Shown here piece after piece: positions 8,101 through 14,019 of a stretch of 17,986 bases of DNA. The DNA comes from Patescibacteria group bacterium. GTDB taxonomy: Bacteria > Patescibacteriota > Minisyncoccia > Phycocordibacterales > UBA6065. Location of the stretch: the NCBI GenBank assembly GCA_028866595.1, contig JAGWHV010000009.1, forward strand, positions 1 through 17,986, read 5' to 3'. Each line of letters opens with the position of its first letter. Positions within the stretch are counted from its first letter, which is position 1. Below the pieces are notes generated by a model. The model saw only the letters and a program-made list of their open reading frames with translations, was not told the origin of the DNA and ran no database searches. A program made the translations under genes and the position numbers.

Positions 8101-10620
8101 ACGATCACATACGGTCCTCAGACGACGTACAAAGGTGAGTCTGCGAACGTATCAGCGGTCTTCAGCGAAAGCCAAGTCATCGCCCCTAACCGCGACTACT
8201 TCATGTCCTCGACATCTGTCTCGTTCACTGGCGACGTGACGAGTGGCAGTGAATCAGGCGTCGGCATCGGCACGCTCTCTCAGCGCCCAGCGACATGCTC
8301 GACGGGAGCAGGATACTGGGCCACCGACAAAGGAGGAGCCTGGAACCTCGACAACGGAACATCCACGGCCGACGGTGCCCTCTACAAGTGCACCTCGACG
8401 AATACCTGGACGCTTTCATACATCCCCTACGCATATCCCCACTACCTCACCGCCGCCTCAACCACCGACTCGAGCAAAGTCGACATAGGCCAAGGAGCTC
8501 GCTTCTTCATGAACGGCACCTTCTACGGCCTCTCCTCATCGACCCCATCAGGCACATACGCCACCCTCGGCGCTACCACCACCACCTCTACGGCCGACGA
8601 CTGGCTCGACCTCTGGGTCTCCGAGTGGTCGAATAGCGGCACTCATGAGAAAGTCTGGACCGAATCATCGACCAACCTCGGAGCGACGACGACGCACCAT
8701 ATGGTGGGCGACCTTGCCGCGAGCACCCAATACGCCGTCAAAGTCGACGGCTCTATAGGCTCATCCGTCATCTCAGGCCCTACCTGCACCTCGGGCGTCT
8801 GCACCTCTGACTCCTCTGGCACCATATACTTCGACTATACGGGCGGATACTCGACCCATACGTTCGACGTCGTCCAATCGACCCCTGTCCTCACCCCGAC
8901 CCTTACCGCCCCGTCGATCTCCTCTATCGGCCAGACGTCGGCGACTGCTTCCTCTACCATCACCTCGACGGCAGGATACAACGCCACCTCGACAGCCTTC
9001 GTATACGGCCTCACCACTGCATATGGAGCAACCACTACACCTAATTCGGGCTCATACGCCACATCGACCCAGTTCCAGGCCACCATATCCTCTCTCACCT
9101 GCAACACCACGTATCACATAGCCTCATACGCCACGAACGCGTACGGCATATCGTATTCGACCGATTCATCCTTCACCACTTCAGCCTGCACCGCTTTGCC
9201 TACGGTCACGACGAACGCTCCGACATCCGTCTCTACCTCGACTCTCACCTTCAACGCCGACCTCGTCTCGATAGGCGGCGGCAGCGTGACTGACGCCGGC
9301 CTTACCTGGGGCACGAATTCGTCTCTCTCGGGAGGCGATACCGCTACCTCGTCTTTCGGCGCCATCTCGGCAGGGCCATTTAGCGGCGGCTTCACCGGCC
9401 TCACGCCCGCGACCCTCTACTACGTCCGCGCTTATGCCACAAATAGCGGCGGAACGGCATACGGCTCGATCGTCTCGACGACGACCCTTGCCATCAACGC
9501 TCCGACCCTCACGACATCCGCTGCCTCGTCGATCGCTCAGACTACTGCCACCCTGAACGGTTCGATCTCCTCTACGGGCGGCGGCACCGCCACCCAATCA
9601 GGCTTCGCCTGGGGCACGAACGCCTCTCTCTCAGGGGGCAACACCGCGACCACGACTGAGGGCGCAGAGCAAGGTACCGCCTCATTCACCCACAGCCTCT
9701 CTGGCCTCACCTGCAATACCACATACTATTCCCGCGCATATGCGACGAACCCTGGCGGCACAGGATATGGCACGATCCAGTCTTTCACCACTTCAGCCTG
9801 CTCAGGTGGGGGAGCGACGTCCCCATCCGTCTCTTCGTCTGCCGCGACATCGATAACGACGACCTCGGCTACCCTTAACGCCTCTATCACCGATGTCGGC
9901 AGCTCATCCGTCTCCGTTTCAGGCTTCGCATACTCGACGGACTCGTCTCTTAGATCCGTGATCGCGACGACGACCGACGGCTCTACTTCAGGCTCGTTCT
10001 CGACATCCCTCTCCGGCCTCTACTGCGCCACCACCTATTACTACCGCCCATATGCGACGAACTCGGACGGCACCGGATATGGCGCTATTCTCTCGTTTGC
10101 TGCCTCAGCCTGCCCAGTATCCGCCGTATCCTCGTTCCACCCAGGCGGATCGTCGAGAAGCGCCTCGGCTGCGTCAACTGCCGTCTCATCGCCATCCGTC
10201 TCTTCCTCTCCCTCCCACTCCATATCCACCCAGACGATCGCCTCTCTCGTCCAAGCGTTCATAGAGGCGGGCGTGATACCACAGGACAAGGCCGCGACCG
10301 CTCTTGCCGCCATCTCAGCCCCACAGACCTCCTCATCCGCCTCATTCTCCCGAAACCTCTCTCTCCATGCGAAGGGCCCCGACGTCTCGAGCCTCCAGTC
10401 TTTCCTCAACTCCAAGGGATTCACTGTATCGAAGACAGGACCAGGCTCTCCTGGCCACGAAACCTCGTATTTCGGCCCTGCTACCGAGAAAGCCCTCAAG
10501 GCATACCAAGCATCCGTCGGCCTTCCTTCGACAGGGTACTTCGGCCCTCTCACGAGGGGGGGTGGTGGGGGAGTGACGAAACAGATCATTAGGCAAAACC
10601 CTCCCAATGTGTGTGGATAG
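5161..10620 (+). CDS. Giant secreted beta-helix / FN3-like repeat protein with C-terminal peptidoglycan-binding domain
   Basis: The 1819-residue protein begins with a signal peptide (RRLPRLLAILSFAIFSSFA core) with likely cleavage after ASA at about residue 32. An in-frame ATG at 5068 would put 31 extra residues before that signal, so 5161 is preferred. Domain order: beta-helix-like region (about 33-459), ending in the ILGNPRPYGPAWDIGAFEY signature of choice-of-anchor Q-type proteins; FN3-like module (about 460-560) with a CKYSTTAGTAYDSM pattern; second beta-helix (about 561-900) rich in NNT/DNT turns; a Thr/Ser-rich beta region with a CSTGAGYWAT box (about 1030-1240); four FN3-like repeats (1241-1651); a Ser-rich linker; and a PG_binding_1 domain (about 1732-1799) with VSSLQSFLNSKGF and YFGPATEKALKAYQ. 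It is probably exported and held on the cell wall, as an adhesin or a surface polysaccharide-binding or -processing protein. No catalytic residues can be assigned. The last 20 residues, after a five-glycine run, are atypical. Confidence 0.83.
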   Translation: MTRDTRRLPRLLAILSFAIFSSFALFSYASAATNVYYSVGSDTTTNYMTGTPTVTISTSGATSTATFSTAQTASSTGVGDIITYGGVGRVFITTKVSTTQWTVETATGGTVTATTSAPVNSITHAFAGLRNAISTGISGNATSTNFLNTSDLVGGNYILNIPCYNDNKSADIGVNITLSGITTDSTHYLRIYTPSSSTTEANASQRHVGYYDPTQGYALVLSNGDNGGEMIDDAGVSFVRFDGLQIYNDDDFFNDGDIFFDYSLDSLPYYPVIYVSDSILKVLPYDNRYGILGFQSYHAQFHIWNNVLTGASNQQYGGALFLNSPQATSSTIYNNTFYDNQLGVNGYGCNGEITTYVNNLFASTTLPFNSGCGATGSGYNATDLSSFQNYNSAATDRFSQTFTFFDAPNGKYALASSDAGARDQGTSTPSLDANAPFSTDILGNPRPYGPAWDIGAFEYTPEPDTTPPGVSNGTPSGQVAYGDTSPTMTVDTNENATCKYSTTAGTAYDSMSNTFSNTGTTTSSTVISGLQSGHIYTYYVRCKDTSNNEDTSDYTISFETGQGPNGTVYANSCSVSDVNTAYGYTSNGDTLSIPAGTCGGWSNSAGLGITKAITVNGAGENSTILQIASTTVGSSGIFNVNAQATVENMTIETDTSNTANGGSAFTVSGQGWRISHVKYICQTISGSSSNCGYFVIASNNNTTIPAYGLIDHNDITGDGGNDELMFFYGPTTSWQTSDSMGSSSAVFIEDNTIGGRGYVTDCNANSRCVVRNNVITGPIKIDGHGVASNTPARSVRQFEAYDNQWTDSSDAAWPAIEMRGGTGMIFNNTSNQTAGSNAAWLYLTDYGYTATWPNFNSIFQTPTDYPVTDQIGVGEDPKSGGSDPYYVWSNTLGGQEWPLSHKSTLDSTLASTDAAGYSIGATTINLSTSYNNGTVGANNYVSFAGDSTHVYKLASSLLNGATSITISSPGLQQAIPTSQTTITYGPQTTYKGESANVSAVFSESQVIAPNRDYFMSSTSVSFTGDVTSGSESGVGIGTLSQRPATCSTGAGYWATDKGGAWNLDNGTSTADGALYKCTSTNTWTLSYIPYAYPHYLTAASTTDSSKVDIGQGARFFMNGTFYGLSSSTPSGTYATLGATTTTSTADDWLDLWVSEWSNSGTHEKVWTESSTNLGATTTHHMVGDLAASTQYAVKVDGSIGSSVISGPTCTSGVCTSDSSGTIYFDYTGGYSTHTFDVVQSTPVLTPTLTAPSISSIGQTSATASSTITSTAGYNATSTAFVYGLTTAYGATTTPNSGSYATSTQFQATISSLTCNTTYHIASYATNAYGISYSTDSSFTTSACTALPTVTTNAPTSVSTSTLTFNADLVSIGGGSVTDAGLTWGTNSSLSGGDTATSSFGAISAGPFSGGFTGLTPATLYYVRAYATNSGGTAYGSIVSTTTLAINAPTLTTSAASSIAQTTATLNGSISSTGGGTATQSGFAWGTNASLSGGNTATTTEGAEQGTASFTHSLSGLTCNTTYYSRAYATNPGGTGYGTIQSFTTSACSGGGATSPSVSSSAATSITTTSATLNASITDVGSSSVSVSGFAYSTDSSLRSVIATTTDGSTSGSFSTSLSGLYCATTYYYRPYATNSDGTGYGAILSFAASACPVSAVSSFHPGGSSRSASAASTAVSSPSVSSSPSHSISTQTIASLVQAFIEAGVIPQDKAATALAAISAPQTSSSASFSRNLSLHAKGPDVSSLQSFLNSKGFTVSKTGPGSPGHETSYFGPATEKALKAYQASVGLPSTGYFGPLTRGGGGGVTKQIIRQNPPNVCG
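8881..10113 (+). repeat. Four tandem FN3-like protein repeats of about 100 residues
   Basis: The repeats cover residues about 1241-1343, 1345-1442, 1443-1547 and 1548-1651. Each contains an SxT(S/T)AT(A/L) strand, a central (Y/W)GT or YST element and an (A/P)YATNxxG(T/I)xY strand. Repeats 1, 3 and 4 each hold two cysteines exactly 29 residues apart (C1314/C1343, C1518/C1547, C1622/C1651). Repeat 2 lacks both. An identical 18-base stretch ending repeats 1 and 3 (9172-9189 and 9784-9801) shows DNA-level similarity consistent with duplication. Confidence 0.75.
10556..10571 (+). other. Guanine-rich tract (G7, G2, G5) in the 3' end of the surface-protein gene
   Basis: The coding strand reads GGGGGGGTGGTGGGGG and encodes the five-glycine run that follows the peptidoglycan-binding domain. 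Loss of one G would bring a TGA at 10574-10576 into frame and end the protein about eight residues after the domain instead of 20. The tract could be a slippage site, could form a G-quadruplex, or could contain an assembly error. Confidence 0.5.
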
Positions 10621-10647
10621 CCTTCTTCCGAATCTTGCGGCAGAGCG

Positions 10648-10655
10648 GCTATAAT
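10648..10655 (+). promoter_or_regulatory. GCTATAAT -10 promoter element upstream of the small membrane protein
   Basis: A perfect TATAAT preceded by GC lies in the 70-base gap after the surface-protein gene. The expected start near 10662 gives a leader of about 29 bases to the ATG at 10691. The same GCTATAAT octamer occurs before nrdJ and pfkB. No clear -35 is seen. Confidence 0.55.
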
Positions 10656-10690
10656 GAAAAAGTCCCTTATCAGCGCTAAATTCATTCGAT

Positions 10691-11116
10691 ATGTCTCGTC
10701 ACAAACACATTCTCCGCGAGCTCGCGAAGTTTGCCTCGGGTCTCGTCGTCGCAGACTTTCTCGTCGCGCTCTGGCTGCGAAGTGCCGGCCTTCAGCCGAT
10801 AGATTTCCTCGGCGTCCTCTGGACGGGCGGCGCCCTCATCGCCTGGATGATCGTCGACGTCATCCTTTTCCTCATCCTCGTCCACTATGCCTGGCATGCG
10901 GAGGTTCACGCTCCGTCGATCCGCCAGCGCAGCTATTTCATCATCGTCGGCATCATCACTGGCGTCGTCGCGATCGCTCATCTGCTCCGCATCATATTCG
11001 GCGCAGGCATCGACGTCTCCGGCTGGGCCGTGCCTCTCTGGCTCAGCTGGATCGGCATCATCGTCGCCGGCTTCGTCTCGTATGCGAGCTTCGCGTTCGC
11101 TTCCAAGAAAAACTAG
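10691..11116 (+). CDS. Small four-helix membrane protein, function unknown
   Basis: I do not recognise a family for this 141-residue protein. It is strongly hydrophobic with four likely membrane helices at about residues 12-30, 42-68, 81-103 and 111-136. The N-terminus is short and basic (MSRHKHILRELAK) and the C-terminus is basic (SKKN). The loop between helices 2 and 3 contains HAEVHAPSIRQR, with histidines H65, H69 and H73 near the membrane surface, a possible but unproven metal or ligand site. The gene has its own GCTATAAT promoter and is followed 22 bases later by a strong hairpin terminator, so it is probably a single-gene transcript. An overlapping frame starting at 10654 is low-complexity and arginine-rich and looks like a shadow. 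Confidence 0.72.
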   Translation: MSRHKHILRELAKFASGLVVADFLVALWLRSAGLQPIDFLGVLWTGGALIAWMIVDVILFLILVHYAWHAEVHAPSIRQRSYFIIVGIITGVVAIAHLLRIIFGAGIDVSGWAVPLWLSWIGIIVAGFVSYASFAFASKKN

Positions 11117-11138
11117 GAAAGCTGGAGAAGTCAGCAGA

Positions 11139-11163
11139 AAAATCGCGGCTGAGCCGCGATTTT
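11139..11163. terminator. Bidirectional intrinsic terminator between convergent genes
   Basis: AAAATCGCGGC and its exact complement GCCGCGATTTT form an 11-bp stem with a three-base TGA loop. The stem is flanked by A-rich and T-rich arms, so it can work in both directions. It lies between the stop of the small membrane protein (11116) and the stop of the ArsR-like gene (11166), which converge here. Confidence 0.85.
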
Positions 11164-11165
11164 CG

Positions 11166-11471
11166 CTACACCACGAGGTGTTTGTGCCTGAGATCGTGGA
11201 GGATCTTGCACGGCTCGACGATGCGCGGGTCGACGATGCGGTAAAAGATGTTAAGGCCATGCCGGCGGGGAATGACGAGGCCGTTATGGCGCATGAGGGC
11301 GAGGTGCTGGGACAGATTCGCCTTCGGCAGGCCGGTTATCTTCAGCAATTCCTCGACGGACGTCTCCTTTTTCTTGAGGATGTTGAGGATCTCGAGGCGT
11401 TTCGAGTTGGAAAGTATCTTATATATGAGGGCGTTCTTCGAGTATGCCTCGCGGGGCAGGGGAGATTTCAT
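11166..11471 (-). CDS. ArsR-family winged-helix transcriptional regulator
   Basis: This 101-residue DNA-binding protein has the ArsR/SmtB layout: ALIYKILSNSKRLEILNILKK (residues about 14-34), a helix-turn-helix with SVEELLKITGLPKANLSQHLALMRHNGLV (about 38-66), and the beta-wing PRRHGLNIFYRIVD. There is no ELCVCD-type metal-binding motif and only one cysteine (C88), so it may be a redox or small-molecule sensor or a constitutive repressor. I chose the ATG at 11471 because the -10 box at 11500-11505 lies just upstream. An ATG at 11495 adds eight residues. A GTG at 11597 would include the promoter and inverted repeat and is unlikely. It is divergent from nrdJ, and the shared 205-base region contains a possible operator, so regulation of itself and of nrdJ-cobO is a reasonable guess. 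Confidence 0.82.
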   Translation of the reverse strand: MKSPLPREAYSKNALIYKILSNSKRLEILNILKKKETSVEELLKITGLPKANLSQHLALMRHNGLVIPRRHGLNIFYRIVDPRIVEPCKILHDLRHKHLVV

Positions 11472-11499
11472 AGTTTCGATATTTGTGAGAAGCATTTCC

Positions 11500-11507
11500 A
11501 GTATAGC
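11500..11507 (-). promoter_or_regulatory. GCTATACT -10 promoter element of the ArsR-like gene
   Basis: The minus strand reads CCGCTATACTGG, a TATACT (five of six) preceded by GC, like the other promoters in this window. The start point is expected near 11493, giving a leader of about 22 bases to the ATG at 11471. The left arm of the inverted repeat begins three bases upstream, overlapping the spacer. Confidence 0.55.
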
Positions 11508-11509
11508 GG

Positions 11510-11551
11510 CTGGCGCGCCGCCGCGCAATCGTCCGTGCCGCGGCGCGCCAG
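11510..11551. repeat. Inverted repeat, 12-bp arms, in the arsR-nrdJ divergent region
   Basis: CTGGCGCGCCGC (11510-11521) is the exact reverse complement of GCGGCGCGCCAG (11540-11551), with an 18-base loop. It sits directly upstream of the regulator -10 box, within the region where a repressor would block transcription. It could be an operator, an RNA hairpin or a mobile palindromic element. It shares the 12-mer GCGCCGCCGCGC with the palindrome inside cobO. Confidence 0.7.
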
Positions 11552-11589
11552 GAGTTTGACATCGCGTCTGCGAGAGGGCGCAGAAAAAG

Positions 11590-11598
11590 TTATCCACT
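11590..11598 (+). promoter_or_regulatory. DnaA-box-like site upstream of nrdJ
   Basis: TTATCCACT differs from the DnaA-box consensus TTATCCACA only in the last base. It lies 29 bases upstream of the octamer of the nrdJ promoter. A few one-mismatch matches are expected by chance in 18 kb on two strands, so this is weak evidence. Confidence 0.22.
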
Positions 11599-11626
11599 TT
11601 TTCGCTTCGGTCGGACGTTCTGCGCC

Positions 11627-11634
11627 GCTATAAT
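11627..11634 (+). promoter_or_regulatory. GCTATAAT -10 promoter element of nrdJ-cobO
   Basis: A perfect TATAAT preceded by CCGC lies 42 bases before the nrdJ ATG. The predicted start near 11641 gives a leader of about 36 bases, too short for a cobalamin riboswitch. No good -35 is found at 16-18 bases. Confidence 0.6.
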
Positions 11635-11646
11635 GATTTCAATATT

Positions 11647-11670
11647 ACGAAATAGCGAAATAACGAAACT
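11647..11670 (+). repeat. Three 8-base direct repeats (RCGAAAYW) in the nrdJ leader
   Basis: ACGAAATA, GCGAAATA and ACGAAACT follow each other without gaps, so CGAAA recurs at 11648, 11656 and 11664. They lie between the predicted start point and the ATG of nrdJ, ending six bases before it. They may be a repeated protein-binding site or a translation-enhancing A-rich leader. Confidence 0.45.
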
Positions 11671-11676
11671 TACGCC

Positions 11677-14007
11677 ATGCCGACAGAGCAAAAGGACCTG
11701 TGGGGAAGGGAGAGCGACCCGTCGCGCGAATCTCTCGTCAAGAAAGTAGAGAAGCGCAACGGAGTGATCGCACCGTTCGACTTCGCCAAGATCGTCCGGG
11801 CCGTCGACAAAGCTATGCGGGCCGCCCAGGAAGGCTCGCTCGCCGAGGCCTCGAAAGTCGCCGAGGCCGTCCTCGGCGAGCTCGCCTCCATAACCGCCAA
11901 ATACAAGAATTTCATCCCGTCCGTCGAAGGCATCCAAGACACCGTCGAGAAAGAGCTCATCCTCGGCCGCTATGTCAAAACAGCGAAAGCATACATCCTC
12001 TATCGCGACAGCCGCGCTAAATTGCGCGAAGCCGGCGCCGAGCCGCCCGAGCACGTCAAGAAACTCGCCGAAGAGAGCAAAAAATATTTCAAGAACCCTC
12101 TCGGCGAGTTCGTCTATTACCGCACATACGCGCGTTGGATCGAAACGGAATCGCGGCGCGAGACATGGATAGAGACCGTCGACAGATACATGAGCTTCAT
12201 GCGCGGACATATCGGCGCGAAACTCGCCGATGAAGAATACGCTCTCGTCCGCGAGGCGATCCTTCGCCAAGAGATCATGCCGTCGATGCGCCTCCTCCAA
12301 TTCGCCGGTCCAGCGGCAGAGAAAACGAATGTCTGCGCCTACAATTGCTCGTTCATCGCGCCGGAGAGCTTTCAGGACCTCGCCGAGATCATGTACATAT
12401 CGATGTGCGGCACTGGCGTCGGCTGGTCCGTCGAGAGCCAGAATGTCCAGCGCTTTCCCCAGATAAAGAATCAGACAGGCAAGAAGCTCCTGACGTACAT
12501 CATATCCGACAGCAAAGAAGGCTGGGCGGATGCATTGAGCATCGGCACCAGAGCCTGGGTCACCGGCGAGGATATCGATTTCGATTTCGGCCAGCTCAGG
12601 CCAGCTGGCGCGCGCCTTCGCACCATGGGCGGCAAAGCCTCGGGCCCCGAGCCCTTGAAGCGCCTCCTTGCTTTTACGCGCGAAAAAATGCTCGCCCGCC
12701 AAGGCAAGCGCCTGCGCAACATCGACGTCCACGACATCATCTGTATGATAGGCGATTGCGTCGTCTCGGGCGGCGTCCGCCGGAGCGCCATGATATCCCT
12801 CTCCGACCTCGACGATATCGAGATCCGCGATGCTAAAAAAGGCTCTTTCTATATCAACGAGCCGCAAAGAATGCTCGCCAACGATTCGGCCGTCTATATG
12901 ACCAGGCCTTCGAGCGTCGAGTTCATGGACGAGTGGGTCGCTCTCATGAAATCCGGCTCGGGCGAGCGCGGCATATTCAATCGCGGCTCTCTCGCTCGGA
13001 CTCTGCCCGCCCGTCGTATCAAAGCCCTTAAAAAGTATGAAGGCTATTTCGATGCTTCGGGGAACGTCATCGGCCCGATAGGCACGAATCCGTGCGGCGA
13101 GATCATCCTTCAGTCCAAGCAGTTCTGCAATCTCTCCGAAGTCGTTGCCCGTAAAGACGACACAGAGGAGGATCTCATCCGCAAGATCCGCCTCGCCACT
13201 ATTCTCGGCACGTACCAGGCGACGCTCACGCACTTCCCATATCTCTCCGAAGGCTGGAAGAAGCACTGCGAGCACGAGCGCTTGCTCGGCGTCTCTGTCA
13301 CCGGCCAATGGGATTCGCCCGTCGTCCGCCGGCCAGCCGTGCTCCGGGCGATGAGGCGCGAATCAATCCGCGCCAACAAAGAGTACTCCAAGCGCTTCGG
13401 CATCAATCCGGCGACCGCTATCACCGCCGTCAAACCGTCAGGAACGGTGTCGCAGACGGTCGATTGCGCCTCGGGCATGCATCCGCGCCATTCCGAATAC
13501 TATATCCGCCGCGTTCGCATCTCGGCCACGGACTCTCTTTTCAAGATGCTCAAGGATCAAGGTGTGCCGTATTTTCCCGAAGTCGGCCAGTCGCCGGAGA
13601 GCGCCACGACCTACGTTCTCGAATTTCCCGTCAAAGCGCCAGAAGGCTCCATATACAAAGACGACATCTCGGCGATCGGTCTCCTCGAGTATTGGAAAAC
13701 GGTCAAGCTCAACTACACTGAACACAATCCGTCGGTGACGATATCCGTCGGCGAGGACGAATGGATCGAAGTCGGCAATTGGGTCTATGAGAATTGGGAC
13801 ATCGTCGGCGGCCTATCGTTTCTGCCGCGCGATAATCATGTCTACCAGCTCGCGCCCTACGAGGCGATCACGAAAGAAAAGTACGAGGAGCTCGCTTCGA
13901 AGCTCGAGCATATCGATTATTCCAAGATCATAAGCTACGAGCGCACCGACGAGCTCGACGTCAAGAAAGAGCTCGCCTGCGTTGCCGGCGTCTGCGAGAT
14001 AGCCTAA
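11677..14007 (+). CDS. nrdJ: Adenosylcobalamin-dependent (class II, monomeric) ribonucleoside-triphosphate reductase
   Basis: This 776-residue cytoplasmic enzyme makes deoxynucleotides from ribonucleotides using adenosylcobalamin to generate a thiyl radical. An N-terminal ATP-cone (about residues 14-110) starts with VKKVEKRNGVIAPFDFAKI. The catalytic barrel carries NVCAYNCSFIAP (C224, first redox cysteine), the GTGVGWSVE loop, RPAGARLRTMGGKASGPEPL as in Lactobacillus RTPR, and NPCGEIILQSKQFCNLSEV, with C473 as thiyl-radical cysteine, E475 and C484 as redox partner. AVKPSGTVSQTVD follows. The C-terminal pair C768-x4-C773 fits the shuttle cysteines reduced by thioredoxin. The catalytic part is close in size to the 739-residue RTPR, and the cone accounts for the extra N-terminus. 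There is no intein. The next gene, 12 bases on, makes the cofactor. Upstream lie a GCTATAAT promoter and a divergent ArsR-like gene. There is no Shine-Dalgarno before the ATG. Confidence 0.94.
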   Translation: MPTEQKDLWGRESDPSRESLVKKVEKRNGVIAPFDFAKIVRAVDKAMRAAQEGSLAEASKVAEAVLGELASITAKYKNFIPSVEGIQDTVEKELILGRYVKTAKAYILYRDSRAKLREAGAEPPEHVKKLAEESKKYFKNPLGEFVYYRTYARWIETESRRETWIETVDRYMSFMRGHIGAKLADEEYALVREAILRQEIMPSMRLLQFAGPAAEKTNVCAYNCSFIAPESFQDLAEIMYISMCGTGVGWSVESQNVQRFPQIKNQTGKKLLTYIISDSKEGWADALSIGTRAWVTGEDIDFDFGQLRPAGARLRTMGGKASGPEPLKRLLAFTREKMLARQGKRLRNIDVHDIICMIGDCVVSGGVRRSAMISLSDLDDIEIRDAKKGSFYINEPQRMLANDSAVYMTRPSSVEFMDEWVALMKSGSGERGIFNRGSLARTLPARRIKALKKYEGYFDASGNVIGPIGTNPCGEIILQSKQFCNLSEVVARKDDTEEDLIRKIRLATILGTYQATLTHFPYLSEGWKKHCEHERLLGVSVTGQWDSPVVRRPAVLRAMRRESIRANKEYSKRFGINPATAITAVKPSGTVSQTVDCASGMHPRHSEYYIRRVRISATDSLFKMLKDQGVPYFPEVGQSPESATTYVLEFPVKAPEGSIYKDDISAIGLLEYWKTVKLNYTEHNPSVTISVGEDEWIEVGNWVYENWDIVGGLSFLPRDNHVYQLAPYEAITKEKYEELASKLEHIDYSKIISYERTDELDVKKELACVAGVCEIA

Positions 14008-14019
14008 CTAATCGCTGCC

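Noticed and set aside
10041..10685. 214-residue minus-strand frame opposite the end of the surface-protein gene
   Set aside because: It mirrors the Ser/Thr-rich repeat region and shows no family similarity. The plus-strand peptidoglycan-binding domain is clear.
10654..11244. 196-residue plus-strand frame beginning at the TATAATG box
   Set aside because: It overlaps the 141-residue membrane protein in another frame, is arginine/histidine-rich, and runs through the terminator hairpin. The -10 box explains the apparent ATG.
11556..11561. Perfect TTGACA (-35) upstream of nrdJ
   Set aside because: No -10-like hexamer lies 15-19 bases downstream, and the TATAAT at 11629 is far too distant. It is probably a chance match.
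11472..11676. Possible cobalamin riboswitch before nrdJ-cobO
   Set aside because: The gap has no B12-box-like sequence or multi-stem layout, and the predicted leader is only about 36 bases.
11590..13308. 572-residue open frame on the minus strand opposite nrdJ
   Set aside because: It lies wholly antisense to a clear enzyme gene, has a composition rich in Asp, Ala and Arg, and shows no recognisable domain. Long antisense frames arise from the GC-ending codon bias of nrdJ.
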